Source: Candidatus Liptonbacteria bacterium
GTDB lineage: Bacteria > Patescibacteriota > Minisyncoccia > UBA6257 > 2-01-FULL-56-20
Reading direction: 5' to 3'
NCBI GenBank assembly: GCA_016204355.1
Contig: JACQKT010000027.1
Span: 1-37,131, forward strand
DNA: 37,131 bases
Shown: positions 15,391 through 23,059 of the stretch, one piece after another
How positions within the stretch are numbered: the stretch's first letter is position 1
Layout of the letters: the number at the start of each line of letters is the position of its first letter
Program-made: the position numbers and the translations under genes
Notes under the pieces: model-generated
What the model was told of the DNA's origin: nothing
Seen by the model: the letters and a program-made list of their open reading frames with translations, nothing else
Database searches by the model: none

Positions 15391-17205
15391 ATGAACGCCG
15401 AAACTAAAATCTGTCAAAATTGTAAGCATGATTTTGTTGTCGAACCGGAAGATTTTGATTTCTATAAAAAAATCGGCATGCCGCCACCGACATTTTGCCC
15501 AAGATGTCGATGGCAAAGAAGATTAATGTTCAGAAATGAACGCTCTCTTTATTTTATAAATTGCGGCCTTTGTAAAAAAAAGACCATCTCGATTTATTCT
15601 CCTGACTCCCCGTTTCAAATCTACGATTATAATTGCTGGATATCCGACAACTGGGACAGGCTTCCGTATGGCAGAGAATACGATTTTTCCCGACCTTTTT
15701 TCGAACAATTCAAAGAATTGTCCAAAGAAATTCCTCATTATGCCACGTTAATTCTCCAGTCTCCGGGCTGCGAAACCTGCGCCTTGTCCTGGAACTCGAA
15801 AAATTGCTATTTGAGCCTCGTAAACACGAGCGAGGACTGTTTTTATGTTCACGGCTTCAAGTTGAGAAATTCTTTGGACGTATACTGGGGATTAAAACTC
15901 GATTTTTCTTACGAGTGCGTTGATTGTTCGGACGGCAACAGGGTTTCTTTCTCGCAATGCGCGGATAATTGCTCGTTTTCTTCTTTCATATACGACGGCA
16001 GGAATCTTCAAAACTGTTTAGGATGCGTCGGATTGAGAAACAAGCAATACTATATATTCAACAAGCCGTATTCAAAAGAAGATTACATCAAAAAAGCAAA
16101 AGAATACGATTTTGGAAGTTATAAAACCCTGTCGAAATTCAAGGAAGAATTCGAACGAATGAAAATGCTTTATCCGCGACGTTTCGCTCATATTATTCAG
16201 TCACAAAATGTTACTGGAAACAACATCCATGAGAGCAAAAATTGCCGGTTTTGTTTCGACACCGGGTATGGCGTTGAAAATGGGAAATATCTTGCCATCG
16301 CCGGGCTGAATCTCAAAGACAGTTACGATTGCTATGATGTCGGAACAAATTCGCAACTGATATATGAAGGAGTGGATGTCGGCCTCGATTCCAGCAAAGT
16401 GTTTTTTGGGTCTATGGTATGGACGGGGCTTGATGTGCAATATTCAAAGGACTGCCAAAACTGTTCGAACGTTTTCGGATGCGTCGGCCTCCGCAATAAA
16501 AAATACTGCATATTGAACAAACAATATTCTGAAGGGGAATATAAGAAATTGTTGCCGCGCGTCATCGAACATATGAATTTGACGCCATACATCGACAAAA
16601 TGGGCAACGTTTACAAATACGGCGAGTTTTTCCCTTCGGAAATTTCGACGTTCGCATACAACGAAACCATCAATCAGGAATCGTTTCCTTTGAGCGAGGC
16701 GGAAGCGAAATCGAAAGGTTTTAACTGGAAGGCTCCCGAGTTGCGCAATTACTCGATAACCAAAAAAGCCGAAGACCTGCCGGACCACATAAAAAATATC
16801 GACAATTCGATTTTAAAAGAAGTAATCGGCTGCCTCCATGAGCAGAAGTGCAATGAGCAGTGTACGCAGGCGTTCAATATCCAATCGGGCGAACTGGAAT
16901 TTTACAAGCGAATGAATGTTGCCCTGCCGCGCCTTTGTCCGAATTGCAGGCATTATCAGAGAATAACGCTCAGAAACCCGTACAAGTTATGGCACAGGAA
17001 ATGCCAGTGTGAGGGATCGGCTGCAAATGGTCCCTCGGCGGTGAGCTCGGGACGGTCGAACCGCAAATTGCAAATAGCTTATCGGAATACGACACCTCAT
17101 TTTCATGGCGACAGCCCGTGTCCCAACGAATTCGAAACTTCGTATGCGCCGGAAAGGCCGGAGACCGTGTACTGCGAACAGTGCTATAACGCAGAAGTGA
17201 TATGA
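15391..17205 (+). CDS. Large cysteine-rich, zinc-ribbon-like protein of unknown function
   Basis: ATG at 15391 (MNAETKICQNC) follows TAATAT (15371-15376) by 14 bases; the frame is open further upstream but would run through a terminator hairpin. The 604-residue soluble protein has an N-terminal ribbon (CQNC, then CPRCRWQRR and CGLC) and a similar C-terminal one (CNEQC, CPNCRHYQR, CQC, CPNEF, CEQC). The middle carries two repeats ending in GCVGLRNKQYYIFNKPYS and GCVGLRNKKYCILNKQYS, preceded by many paired cysteines. It probably binds several metal ions. Similar proteins are, from memory, frequent in Parcubacteria with no known role. Residues 541-568 are an insertion with repeat-like DNA. It overlaps rnhB by ATGA. 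Confidence 0.85.
   Translation: MNAETKICQNCKHDFVVEPEDFDFYKKIGMPPPTFCPRCRWQRRLMFRNERSLYFINCGLCKKKTISIYSPDSPFQIYDYNCWISDNWDRLPYGREYDFSRPFFEQFKELSKEIPHYATLILQSPGCETCALSWNSKNCYLSLVNTSEDCFYVHGFKLRNSLDVYWGLKLDFSYECVDCSDGNRVSFSQCADNCSFSSFIYDGRNLQNCLGCVGLRNKQYYIFNKPYSKEDYIKKAKEYDFGSYKTLSKFKEEFERMKMLYPRRFAHIIQSQNVTGNNIHESKNCRFCFDTGYGVENGKYLAIAGLNLKDSYDCYDVGTNSQLIYEGVDVGLDSSKVFFGSMVWTGLDVQYSKDCQNCSNVFGCVGLRNKKYCILNKQYSEGEYKKLLPRVIEHMNLTPYIDKMGNVYKYGEFFPSEISTFAYNETINQESFPLSEAEAKSKGFNWKAPELRNYSITKKAEDLPDHIKNIDNSILKEVIGCLHEQKCNEQCTQAFNIQSGELEFYKRMNVALPRLCPNCRHYQRITLRNPYKLWHRKCQCEGSAANGPSAVSSGRSNRKLQIAYRNTTPHFHGDSPCPNEFETSYAPERPETVYCEQCYNAEVI
17011..17094. repeat. Mosaic repeat inserted in frame in the cysteine-rich gene
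   Basis: It separates KCQC from HFHGDSPC inside the C-terminal zinc ribbon. The DNA has CCCTCGGCGGTGAGCTCGG and GGTCGAAC, resembling the reverse of the GTTCGAC...GCTCACC repeat family, then GCAAATTGCAAATAGC, an intergenic-type mosaic. Confidence 0.55.
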
Positions 17206-17828
17206 AGAGAAATCCTCAAAAATACATTATCGGCATAGACGAAGTTGGTAGGGGAGCTCTTGCAGGGCCGGTGGTCGTCGCGGCGGTATGTTTTCCCGCC
17301 GGGATGAAAATATCGAACAGGAAACTCGGCGCGCTTAAAGATTCCAAGAACCTGTCTCCCAAACTCCGCAAATTATGGACGGAATATTTCAAATCCATTT
17401 CAGAAATATCGCATAAAACCGCGAGGATTTATCCGAGGACAATAGAAAAAATAAACATATCGGAAGCGGCGAATCGTTCGGCGTCAGTGGCTTTCGGGCG
17501 GCTCATCGCCGAATTGAAGATAGGCGTGCGCAATTGCAGTATTTTTTTGGACGGCGGGCTTTTTATAAAACCAGCGCCAGCGCGCGCGAAAACCATAATC
17601 AAAGGCGACGAAAAAATAACCGCAATAAAAATCGCCTCGATAATCGCCAAAGTCCAGAGGGACAGATATATGGAAAAACTTTCCAAAAAATACCCGCATT
17701 ACGGTTTTGAAGCGCACAAGGGGTATGGAACAAAACGCCACTTAAAAGCAATCAGAAGACATGGCCCGAATGAAGCTCATCGGTTGACATTTCTTACATT
17801 TAGCAGCGAGTCCGCAAGAAAAGCATAG
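17202..17828 (+). CDS. rnhB: Ribonuclease HII
   Basis: RNase HII cuts the RNA strand of RNA-DNA hybrids and removes single ribonucleotides misincorporated in DNA. The 208-residue protein begins with IIGIDEVGRGALAGPVVVAAV, giving the D-E catalytic pair, then LKDSKNLSPKLR, the third acid in FLDGG, and the fourth region IASIIAKVQRDRYM; the C-terminal HYGFEAHKGYGTKRH motif is also typical. The start overlaps the upstream stop as ATGA, so translation is coupled to the cysteine-rich protein. A long palindrome directly downstream could end the transcript. Confidence 0.96.
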   Translation: MKRNPQKYIIGIDEVGRGALAGPVVVAAVCFPAGMKISNRKLGALKDSKNLSPKLRKLWTEYFKSISEISHKTARIYPRTIEKINISEAANRSASVAFGRLIAELKIGVRNCSIFLDGGLFIKPAPARAKTIIKGDEKITAIKIASIIAKVQRDRYMEKLSKKYPHYGFEAHKGYGTKRHLKAIRRHGPNEAHRLTFLTFSSESARKA

Positions 17829-17829
17829 T

Positions 17830-17890
17830 TTTATTTGCGGCGAGCGGACCAAATGAAAAATGTTGTATTTTACAACATTTTTCATTTTCT
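17830..17890. repeat. Inverted repeat copy plus 15-bp perfect hairpin after rnhB
   Basis: AAATGAAAAATGTTG (17851-17865) and CAACATTTTTCATTT (17873-17887) form a perfect hairpin with a 7-nt loop. The left flank (17830-17863) is the inverted partner of 15219-15252. The hairpin could serve as a terminator, since the descending arm is T-rich. Confidence 0.7.
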
Positions 17891-17937
17891 CGAAAATTTC
17901 AAGATAAAACGCAGAAATTTTCTTAGAAAATCTTAGA

Positions 17938-18082
17938 CCCCGCACTTATTTTGCTGATGAATTATTTGGCGGCGCAAGGGCGAATAGCCCTGCCCTATTC
18001 GGGCACAGCGCCTCGCATGCCCTTCACTGCTGCCCTTGATTTAAAGTTAGCCCTGACTTACAATGGCAAAATAAGTGCGGGG
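17938..18082. repeat. 145-bp element with perfect 17-bp terminal inverted repeats
   Basis: CCCCGCACTTATTTTGC (17938-17954) is repeated in inverted form at 18066-18082. Inside is a smaller inverted repeat, CGAATAG with CTATTCG, and several GCCCT/AGGGC pairs, so a transcript would fold strongly. There is no ORF. It may be a MITE-like element or a structured RNA ahead of rpmF. No clear target-site duplication is visible. Confidence 0.65.
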
Positions 18083-18130
18083 CGTAAGTTTTTGTAAACT
18101 CGCGCTGACTCATTAACAAAAACTAAGCAC

Positions 18131-18283
18131 ATGGGAGGCGTACCAGTAAAACATCACAGCAAAGGAAAAGTCGGACGAAGACGCTCGCATCTGGCCTTGA
18201 AAAAGACCAATTTTTTGATTTGCAGGAATTGTAACGGACCCAAATTACCCCATAGAATATGCGCCCAATGCGGGAAGAAGTAA
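18131..18283 (+). CDS. rpmF: 50S ribosomal protein L32
   Basis: The frame from ATG 18131 encodes 50 residues beginning MGGVPVKHHSKGKVGRRRSHLALKK in pieces typical of bL32, where the PV(K)xxSK...RRRxHxAL pattern is diagnostic. The C-terminus has CRNC and CAQC, a four-cysteine zinc ribbon, so this is the zinc-binding form. It is too short for many ORF callers. It begins the rpmF-nusB-rnc-smc cluster, an order seen in other Parcubacteria as far as I recall. TAAGT/TAAAC-rich sequence lies upstream but I cannot fix a promoter. Confidence 0.95.
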   Translation: MGGVPVKHHSKGKVGRRRSHLALKKTNFLICRNCNGPKLPHRICAQCGKK

Positions 18284-18288
18284 TCAGC

Positions 18289-18382
18289 GTCATGTGTCAC
18301 GTATCATGTTTCACGATTTAAAATAAAGGGTAATCGAATTTCGTTTTTGTACCTTGATACTTGATACCTGACACTTGATACT
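18289..18382. repeat. Mosaic low-complexity spacer between rpmF and nusB
   Basis: The spacer is built of variants of GTGTCACGTATCATG and CTTGATACTTGATACCTGACA, including a loose inverted arrangement. I see no gene in it. Similar tracts are, from memory, scattered through Parcubacteria genomes. Confidence 0.55.
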
Positions 18383-18388
18383 TTTCAG

Positions 18389-18901
18389 ATGGCAACTCGA
18401 CATTTAGTAAGAAGCATAGTTCTTCAATCACTTTACGAGTGGGATTTTTATAAGCGAAAAAAAGACCTCACTCAAATCCTTGAAAGAAACCTCGGCGAGT
18501 TTGCGCCTGGCATCGACGAGCCGGATTTCGCCTGGCGCATCGTCAAAGGCATCGCCGAACACCTTCCTGAAATCGACAGAATAATAGAAAAGGCGGCGCC
18601 GGAGTGGCCGCTTGATAAAATTGCGATGGTTGAAAGAAACGTGCTCCGCATAGGTCTTTACGAGCTTTTGTACGCGGACAAAAACGAAGTTCCGCCGAAA
18701 GTCGCCATAAACGAAGCGATAGAAGTCGCCAAAAATTACGGCGGGCCAAATTCCGTCAAATTCATAAACGGAGTTTTGGGTACCGTTTACCGCGAAATGG
18801 AAAAAAACGGAGCATTCGAAAATCTAGAAAACAAAAAGGAACATATCAAAACCAAAGAAAAAACTTCCGAGAAAGAAAAATCGGAATCAGAAGATGACTA
18901 A
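18389..18901 (+). CDS. nusB: Transcription antitermination factor NusB
   Basis: NusB binds boxA RNA with S10 (NusE) and promotes rRNA antitermination. The 170-residue protein has the all-helical NusB core: N-terminal [18 protein letters not shown], middle [34 protein letters not shown], and C-terminal [30 protein letters not shown], the best-conserved block. After residue 138 there is a charged Lys/Glu-rich tail of about 30 residues not present in standard NusB. The last 8 bases overlap the start of rnc, so translation is probably coupled. Confidence 0.95.
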   Translation: MATRHLVRSIVLQSLYEWDFYKRKKDLTQILERNLGEFAPGIDEPDFAWRIVKGIAEHLPEIDRIIEKAAPEWPLDKIAMVERNVLRIGLYELLYADKNEVPPKVAINEAIEVAKNYGGPNSVKFINGVLGTVYREMEKNGAFENLENKKEHIKTKEKTSEKEKSESEDD

Positions 18902-19592
18902 TCAAAGTCAAAACACAAGCGAACTGGAAAAAAGAATCGAATACGACTTCAGCAACAAAAACCTTTTGAACGAGGCGCTGACGCACCGCTCTTATCTTAA
19001 CGAAAATACCGACTGGTGCTTTCCGAACAACGAGCGGATGGAATATCTCGGCGATGCGGTCATCGAACTTGTCGTCAGCGAGTCGCTTTTCAAAAAATAT
19101 CCCGAAGCCCCCGAGGGCAAAATGACCGTTCTCCGTGCTGCGCTCGTCAATTATCAGATGCTTGCAAAAGTGGCTGGCGAGATGGGACTTGAGGAATTCA
19201 TTTTCATGTCGAGAGGCGAGCGGGGAGGTTCGCCGAAAGCAAAAGAAGTAATTCTTGCGAACGCAGCAGAAGCTCTTGTCGGAGCGGTTTATCTCGATGG
19301 AGGAATAAAGGCGGCGGGAAAATTCGTCGATAAGTTCGTCATGTCGCGCCTGAAAGAAGTTCTCGAAACGAGAAGCTACAGAGATGCAAAGAGCGAACTT
19401 CAGGAAATAGTCCAGGATAAAATGAAAGTCACTCCATCGTACCGCGTTCTCGAAGAAACCGGCCCGGCGCACGAGCGGCAGTTCAAAATTGGCGTTTATT
19501 ACGGAGAAAATCTCATAGCCGAAGGGCGCGGCGCCTCAAAACAGGAGGCCGAACTGGAAGCGGCGAAGGAAGCGCTAAAAGAATTCAAATAA
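18894..19592 (+). CDS. rnc: Ribonuclease III
   Basis: RNase III cleaves double-stranded RNA, including rRNA precursors. The 232-residue protein has the endonuclease domain (residues ~12-150), with the signature [18 protein letters not shown] holding catalytic Glu and Asp, and [15 protein letters not shown] with the second acidic pair. A double-stranded RNA-binding domain follows ([19 protein letters not shown] to [14 protein letters not shown]). It overlaps nusB by 8 bases and precedes smc by 7 bases. Confidence 0.97.
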   Translation: MTNQSQNTSELEKRIEYDFSNKNLLNEALTHRSYLNENTDWCFPNNERMEYLGDAVIELVVSESLFKKYPEAPEGKMTVLRAALVNYQMLAKVAGEMGLEEFIFMSRGERGGSPKAKEVILANAAEALVGAVYLDGGIKAAGKFVDKFVMSRLKEVLETRSYRDAKSELQEIVQDKMKVTPSYRVLEETGPAHERQFKIGVYYGENLIAEGRGASKQEAELEAAKEALKEFK

Positions 19593-19599
19593 TCGAAAT

Positions 19600-21810
19600 A
19601 TGCCTCATTTATTGAAACGTCTGGAATTGAACGGCTTTAAATCGTTCGCGCAGAAAACGTCAATAGAATTTCCCCCCGGAATAACGGCAATCGTGGGACC
19701 GAACGGTTCCGGAAAATCGAACGTAATCGACGCAGTCCGCTGGCTTTTGGGCGAAAGGGAATCCAAAAACCTCCGCGGAGCGAAAGCCGAGGACCTCATA
19801 TTCGCGGGAACTCCGAAACGTGCACGCGTAGGGCAGGCGCAGGCGGCGCTTTATTTCGAGAACGAAAACAGTTTCTTCCCGGCGGAATTTTCGGAAATAG
19901 CGGTTTCCCGGCAGGTCAGCCGGGACGGCGACAACAAGTTTTTTATGAACAAGTCCGAGATCCGACTGAAGGACCTGATAGATTTTTTCGCCAAAGTGCG
20001 GCTCGGCACCAAAGGATTGGTTGTCGTCACGCAGGGGAACAGCGACATTTTCATTCAGGCATCACCTTCGACAAGAAGGGAAATGCTCGAAGAGATGCTG
20101 GGGCTCCGCGAATATCAGCTGAAAAAGAATTCCGCCGAGCGCCGGCTGAAAAACACGCAGATAAACATCGAGAAAGTTGACGCGCTGATGAAAGAATTGG
20201 CGCCGCATTTGCGCTCGCTGAAAAGGCAGACCGGGCGTTGGGAAAGGCGCTCGACAATGCAACAGGAATTGCGCGAATCGGAAAACGCTTTCTTCGGGCG
20301 GCAGTTCGCGGAATTGAGCGGAAAAACTTCCGAAATCGACAAAGAAATCGTGGCGCGCAAAGACGAACTCAAAGTTCTTGAAAAGGAAAAAGAATCGGCG
20401 GAAAACAATCTGAAGAAAGTCGAAGCGGGACAGCCGAAAGAGAGGCAGGAGCTCACCGAGATAAAAAAGAAAACGCAGCTGCTTCTCGAAAAAAGAAGCG
20501 AATTCCAAAAAGAGCTCGGGCGGCTTGAAGCCCAGCTCGAAATGGAAAGCGCTGTTTCCGAAGAAGTTTCTGTTCCGCCGGCAAAAGTTATCCAGCTTCT
20601 CAAAAAAATAAAAGAAGAGCTTTCCGGCGCGATGGAAGTCGCCGAGTTCAGGGAGCTTCGCAAGGCCATTTCGTCCGTTTTATCGGAAATAAACGGTTTG
20701 CTTGACGGCTCGACTCCGTTCGCCGCAGGCAGCGGTAAAAAACAGGATTTCGGTTTGAAAAACAAACTGGGAGAAATAAGCAAAAAACTTTCTGAGCTCG
20801 ATGCCGAAATATCCAAACAAAGGGAAGAAGAAAATTCTCTCGAAAAGCGGCAGGAAGATTTTTACGGCGAATTCAAAAAAGCCGTTTCGGCGGTCGAGTT
20901 CGCGAAGGACAAGATAGAAAAATGGGAAGTAAAAAACCAGGAGCGGCTTTTCGAAAAAGAAAGGTTGCGGCTCCGGCTTTCCGAACTTGAAAGGCAGATT
21001 TTGCAGGCAGGGAGAACGGTTGAAGAGTTTGAGCGTTCGAATCGTTCGAATGTTCAAATTGTTGATGACCTTAATTCTCTTGAGCGCCGCATGTTCAAGC
21101 TGCGCGGCGATTTGGCGAGCATCGGAGAAGTTGACGAAGCGCTTATCAAGGAAGCGAGAGAAACCGAGGACAGGTTCACTTTTTTGGAAAGGGAATCAGG
21201 TGATTTGGAAAAAGCGCGCAACGATTTAAGGCAATTGATAGGCGAGTTGAGCGAAAAAATAAAAATCGAGTTCAAAGAAGCTCTCGACAACATAAACAAG
21301 GAATTCGACACGTTTTTCAAGCTGATGTTCGACGGCGGGCACGCGAAACTCAAGGTTGTGCAACAAGAGACAAGGGACAAGAAACAAGGGACGAGCGATA
21401 AGGAACAAGACGCAGCAGAGGCAATTGAGCAAAAAGCAAGTAACGGCAACGGCGAGGAAGAGGAAAAAGAGCCGGAAGAGGGGATTGAAATAAGCGTCAG
21501 TTTGCCGCGCAAGAAAATAAATTCGCTTGAAACGCTTTCGGGCGGCGAGAGAAGCTTGGTCGGGATAGCGACTCTTTTTGCGATGATTTCGGTAAGCCCT
21601 CCGCCGTTTCTCGTTTTGGACGAAGTCGACGCGGCTCTGGATGCAAGGAACTCCAAACGTTTCGCCGAGATGCTTAAGGAATTTTCAAAAAAGACGCAGT
21701 TTATCGTCGTCACCCACAACCGCGCCGTGATGGAATCGGCGGATATTCTTTATGGCGTAACTTTGGCAGAAGACGGAACGTCAAAGATTTTATCGTTGAA
21801 GTTGGAGTAA
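19600..21810 (+). CDS. smc: Short SMC-type chromosome segregation ATPase without a recognisable hinge
   Basis: SMC proteins fold and separate chromosomes. Walker A GPNGSGKS is at residues 33-40, the Q-loop segment TQGNSD is near 147, the ABC signature LSGGERS near 646, and Walker B FLVLDEVDAALD near 670, so both ATPase halves are intact. The protein is only 736 residues, against about 1150 for standard SMC. The coiled coils are short, and in the middle (about 310-380) I see a helical PPAKVIQLLKKIKEELSG stretch rather than the conserved globular hinge. Two segments (about 478-488 and 586-626) are encoded by repeat-like DNA. It is the last gene of the rpmF cluster. Confidence 0.88.
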   Translation: MPHLLKRLELNGFKSFAQKTSIEFPPGITAIVGPNGSGKSNVIDAVRWLLGERESKNLRGAKAEDLIFAGTPKRARVGQAQAALYFENENSFFPAEFSEIAVSRQVSRDGDNKFFMNKSEIRLKDLIDFFAKVRLGTKGLVVVTQGNSDIFIQASPSTRREMLEEMLGLREYQLKKNSAERRLKNTQINIEKVDALMKELAPHLRSLKRQTGRWERRSTMQQELRESENAFFGRQFAELSGKTSEIDKEIVARKDELKVLEKEKESAENNLKKVEAGQPKERQELTEIKKKTQLLLEKRSEFQKELGRLEAQLEMESAVSEEVSVPPAKVIQLLKKIKEELSGAMEVAEFRELRKAISSVLSEINGLLDGSTPFAAGSGKKQDFGLKNKLGEISKKLSELDAEISKQREEENSLEKRQEDFYGEFKKAVSAVEFAKDKIEKWEVKNQERLFEKERLRLRLSELERQILQAGRTVEEFERSNRSNVQIVDDLNSLERRMFKLRGDLASIGEVDEALIKEARETEDRFTFLERESGDLEKARNDLRQLIGELSEKIKIEFKEALDNINKEFDTFFKLMFDGGHAKLKVVQQETRDKKQGTSDKEQDAAEAIEQKASNGNGEEEEKEPEEGIEISVSLPRKKINSLETLSGGERSLVGIATLFAMISVSPPPFLVLDEVDAALDARNSKRFAEMLKEFSKKTQFIVVTHNRAVMESADILYGVTLAEDGTSKILSLKLE
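21031..21060. repeat. GTTCGAAT-type repeat inside the smc coil
   Basis: GTTCGAATCGTTCGAATGTTC with a following AAATT is a tandem-like tract that encodes RSNRSNVQI inside a coiled coil. Similar GTTCGAATGTTC tracts occur, from memory, between genes in this group. Confidence 0.4.
21358..21411. repeat. ACAAGGGAC/ACAAGAAAC tandem-like tract in frame in smc
   Basis: Variants of ACAAGAGAC, ACAAGGGAC and ACAAGAAAC follow each other and encode the start of a polar insert between GHAKLKVV and EGIEISVSLP, two segments that are nearly adjacent in normal SMC heads. Confidence 0.6.
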
Positions 21811-21827
21811 CCCTTGCGGTAAACGAA

Positions 21828-21980
21828 ATGGATTATTTAAAGTTTTATGATTTGGAAAGTTATTTATTTAATGAAGTTAGAAAAAACTTCAAAAAAAATC
21901 ATTATCTAATTCCTGAAGAATTTTTCTGTATCGTTATCTGGAAATCTAATCGTAGCAAAACAATCATTAAGAAAAAATAA
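21828..21980 (+). pseudogene. Probable gene fragment (50 aa) of a CPR hypothetical family
   Basis: The frame MDYLKFYDLESYLFNEVRK...FFCIVIWKSNRSKTIIKKK ends abruptly. From memory, longer Parcubacteria proteins begin with a similar (F/Y)DLE-x-YLF...FFCIVIWKANRAKS pattern, so this looks like an N-terminal remnant that has lost the rest of the gene. It is AT-richer than its neighbours and has no clear promoter or Shine-Dalgarno site. It could also be an expressed short protein. Confidence 0.45.
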
Positions 21981-22043
21981 AATCCGTTCTCTATGCAATC
22001 TTAAAAAAACAAAAAACGTCTCGGCGTAACATAAAGCAACAGC

Positions 22044-22072
22044 TTGATTTTATAATCGATTTTCCGTATTAT
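22044..22072 (+). promoter_or_regulatory. Promoter of the 22080 gene
   Basis: TTGATT (22044-22049), 17 bases, TATTAT (22067-22072). The ATG at 22080 follows after 7 bases, so the message should be leaderless. Confidence 0.65.
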
Positions 22073-22079
22073 TAGAAGC

Positions 22080-22325
22080 ATGGCCGGCAAGAAAACACCG
22101 AGAGACAGCGAGTTGGAACTTAATCAGGTAAAAACGTCCCTGCTGATTTTTATGGAATCCTACAACAAAAGCATTCCGGAAAGTTTTCCTCATACGACGA
22201 TAAAAATATTGAAAAAATTTCAGGCATTGCATCCCATGCTTTTCAGGGGCAGAGACGAATGGTCAATCGACAGACACCGCAAAAGAGTAATGGATTGGCT
22301 TCCTTCGCACGTCAGCACTTCATAA
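22080..22325 (+). CDS. Conserved-looking small protein of unknown function (81 aa)
   Basis: No family is recognised. The product is soluble and mostly helical, with a charged start (AGKKTPRDSELELNQVK), a central FPHTTIKILKKFQALHP segment and an aromatic end (RDEWSIDRHRKRVMDWLPSH). Support comes from the well-placed consensus-like promoter, which would start transcription at the ATG itself, and from a plausible protein composition. It lies upstream of the LuxR-type gene but has a separate promoter. Confidence 0.65.
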   Translation: MAGKKTPRDSELELNQVKTSLLIFMESYNKSIPESFPHTTIKILKKFQALHPMLFRGRDEWSIDRHRKRVMDWLPSHVSTS

Positions 22326-22366
22326 ACAAAAACAAAAAACGCCGCGGCTTTTGGTCTTTTGATTTG

Positions 22367-22395
22367 TTGACAAATCCCCGCGCCGTTGATAGAAC
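22367..22395 (+). promoter_or_regulatory. Promoter of the LuxR-type HTH gene
   Basis: Consensus TTGACA (22367-22372), 17 bases, TAGAAC (22390-22395). The leader to ATG 22456 would be about 55 nt and ends in GAAGAGG five bases before the start. Confidence 0.65.
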
Positions 22396-22455
22396 TTCAT
22401 TGAAATCCAGGCGCAGTACTTCAGAAACAGTAACTTTATAAGCGAAGAGGCAGCT

Positions 22456-22806
22456 ATGAATAACTCCGCACATCTGTCCCCGCGGCAGCGTGAAATCCTT
22501 TTGTGGGCCGCAAGAGGAAAGAGCAACGAAGAAATCGGTGGAATCCTCGGCCTTTCTCCGCTGACGGTCAAGAATCACATGCAGCTGGTTCTGAAGAGTC
22601 TTAATGTTACCAGCCGGGTCTCGGCTGCCATAGAAGGCATCCGTCTCGGTTACCTCACACTCGATATGTCGAAAGACAGGACAAACGGCTACGCCATCTC
22701 TGCGGCGGAGGAACAAGCGAGAAGCTCTTCTGGTTTTGTCGCCGCCGCCGAACCGAAGCCGACTGCTCCGCACGAAGACTTTCCGCCCGCCGTCGGTGTC
22801 CGATAA
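22456..22806 (+). CDS. Stand-alone LuxR/GerE-type helix-turn-helix protein
   Basis: Residues 6-68 form a LuxR C-terminal DNA-binding domain: LSPRQREILLWAARGKSNEEIGGILGLSPLTVKNHM shows the four-helix pattern with the conserved LTxRExEVL-like start, GKS-x-x-EI and V-K-x-H in the recognition helix. There is no N-terminal receiver or autoinducer domain. After residue 75 the chain is a low-complexity tail rich in Ala, Ser and Pro. It may regulate a small set of genes or its own promoter; the target is unknown. The WAARGKS sequence is like proteobacterial LuxR proteins, so transfer is possible. It has its own promoter, SD site and terminator. Confidence 0.85.
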   Translation: MNNSAHLSPRQREILLWAARGKSNEEIGGILGLSPLTVKNHMQLVLKSLNVTSRVSAAIEGIRLGYLTLDMSKDRTNGYAISAAEEQARSSSGFVAAAEPKPTAPHEDFPPAVGVR

Positions 22807-22858
22807 AAGCCGGAAGGAATACCGGCATCTCCCGAATTCAGCAACAACTTTTTAGTTA

Positions 22859-22889
22859 AGGCTACTCCATTGCGGGTAGCCTCCCTTTT
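22859..22889 (+). terminator. Intrinsic terminator after the LuxR-type gene
   Basis: AGGCTAC (22859-22865) pairs with GTAGCCT (22876-22882), then CCCTTTT. A weaker GCCGG/CCGGC hairpin lies just after the stop codon (22809-22826). Confidence 0.65.
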
Positions 22890-22894
22890 ATGGT

Positions 22895-22922
22895 TTGACA
22901 AATTTCCCGGCCCTGCTAACAT
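22895..22922 (+). promoter_or_regulatory. rplJ-rplL promoter
   Basis: TTGACA (22895-22900), 16 bases, TAACAT (22917-22922). A leader of about 190 nt follows before rplJ. Confidence 0.65.
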
Positions 22923-22929
22923 TAGCTAA

Positions 22930-23059
22930 ATCCAGAGACCATAGGTTTCCCGGAGAAAAGGGAGTAACTTGTCGGCCATAACTTTAGCGAAGGCCGGAGC
23001 CTATCGAGGAATGAGCGAGTTTTCGCTGTTTCGAGCGGTCGTTGGATGGCCGTTTTTTT
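22930..23059 (+). promoter_or_regulatory. Candidate ribosomal protein L10 leader with attenuator
   Basis: The leader starts CCAGAGACCATAGGTTTCCCG, in pieces similar to the AGACC...AGG kink region of the L10 leader, the site where L10(L12)4 represses its own operon. CGGCC/GGCCG and GGGAGT-containing stems follow. CGGTC (23036-23040) pairs with GGCCG (23048-23052) and leads into seven T residues, giving a premature terminator. The position directly before rplJ supports feedback control. The assignment rests on sequence resemblance and location. Confidence 0.55.

Noticed and set aside
17938-18082. SRP RNA on the minus strand
   Set aside because: GTCAGG and AGCAG are present but the GGAA tetraloop and pairing between them are missing.
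20115-20816. 233-codon minus-strand frame within smc
   Set aside because: Ser/Phe-rich shadow of a Lys/Glu-rich coiled coil.
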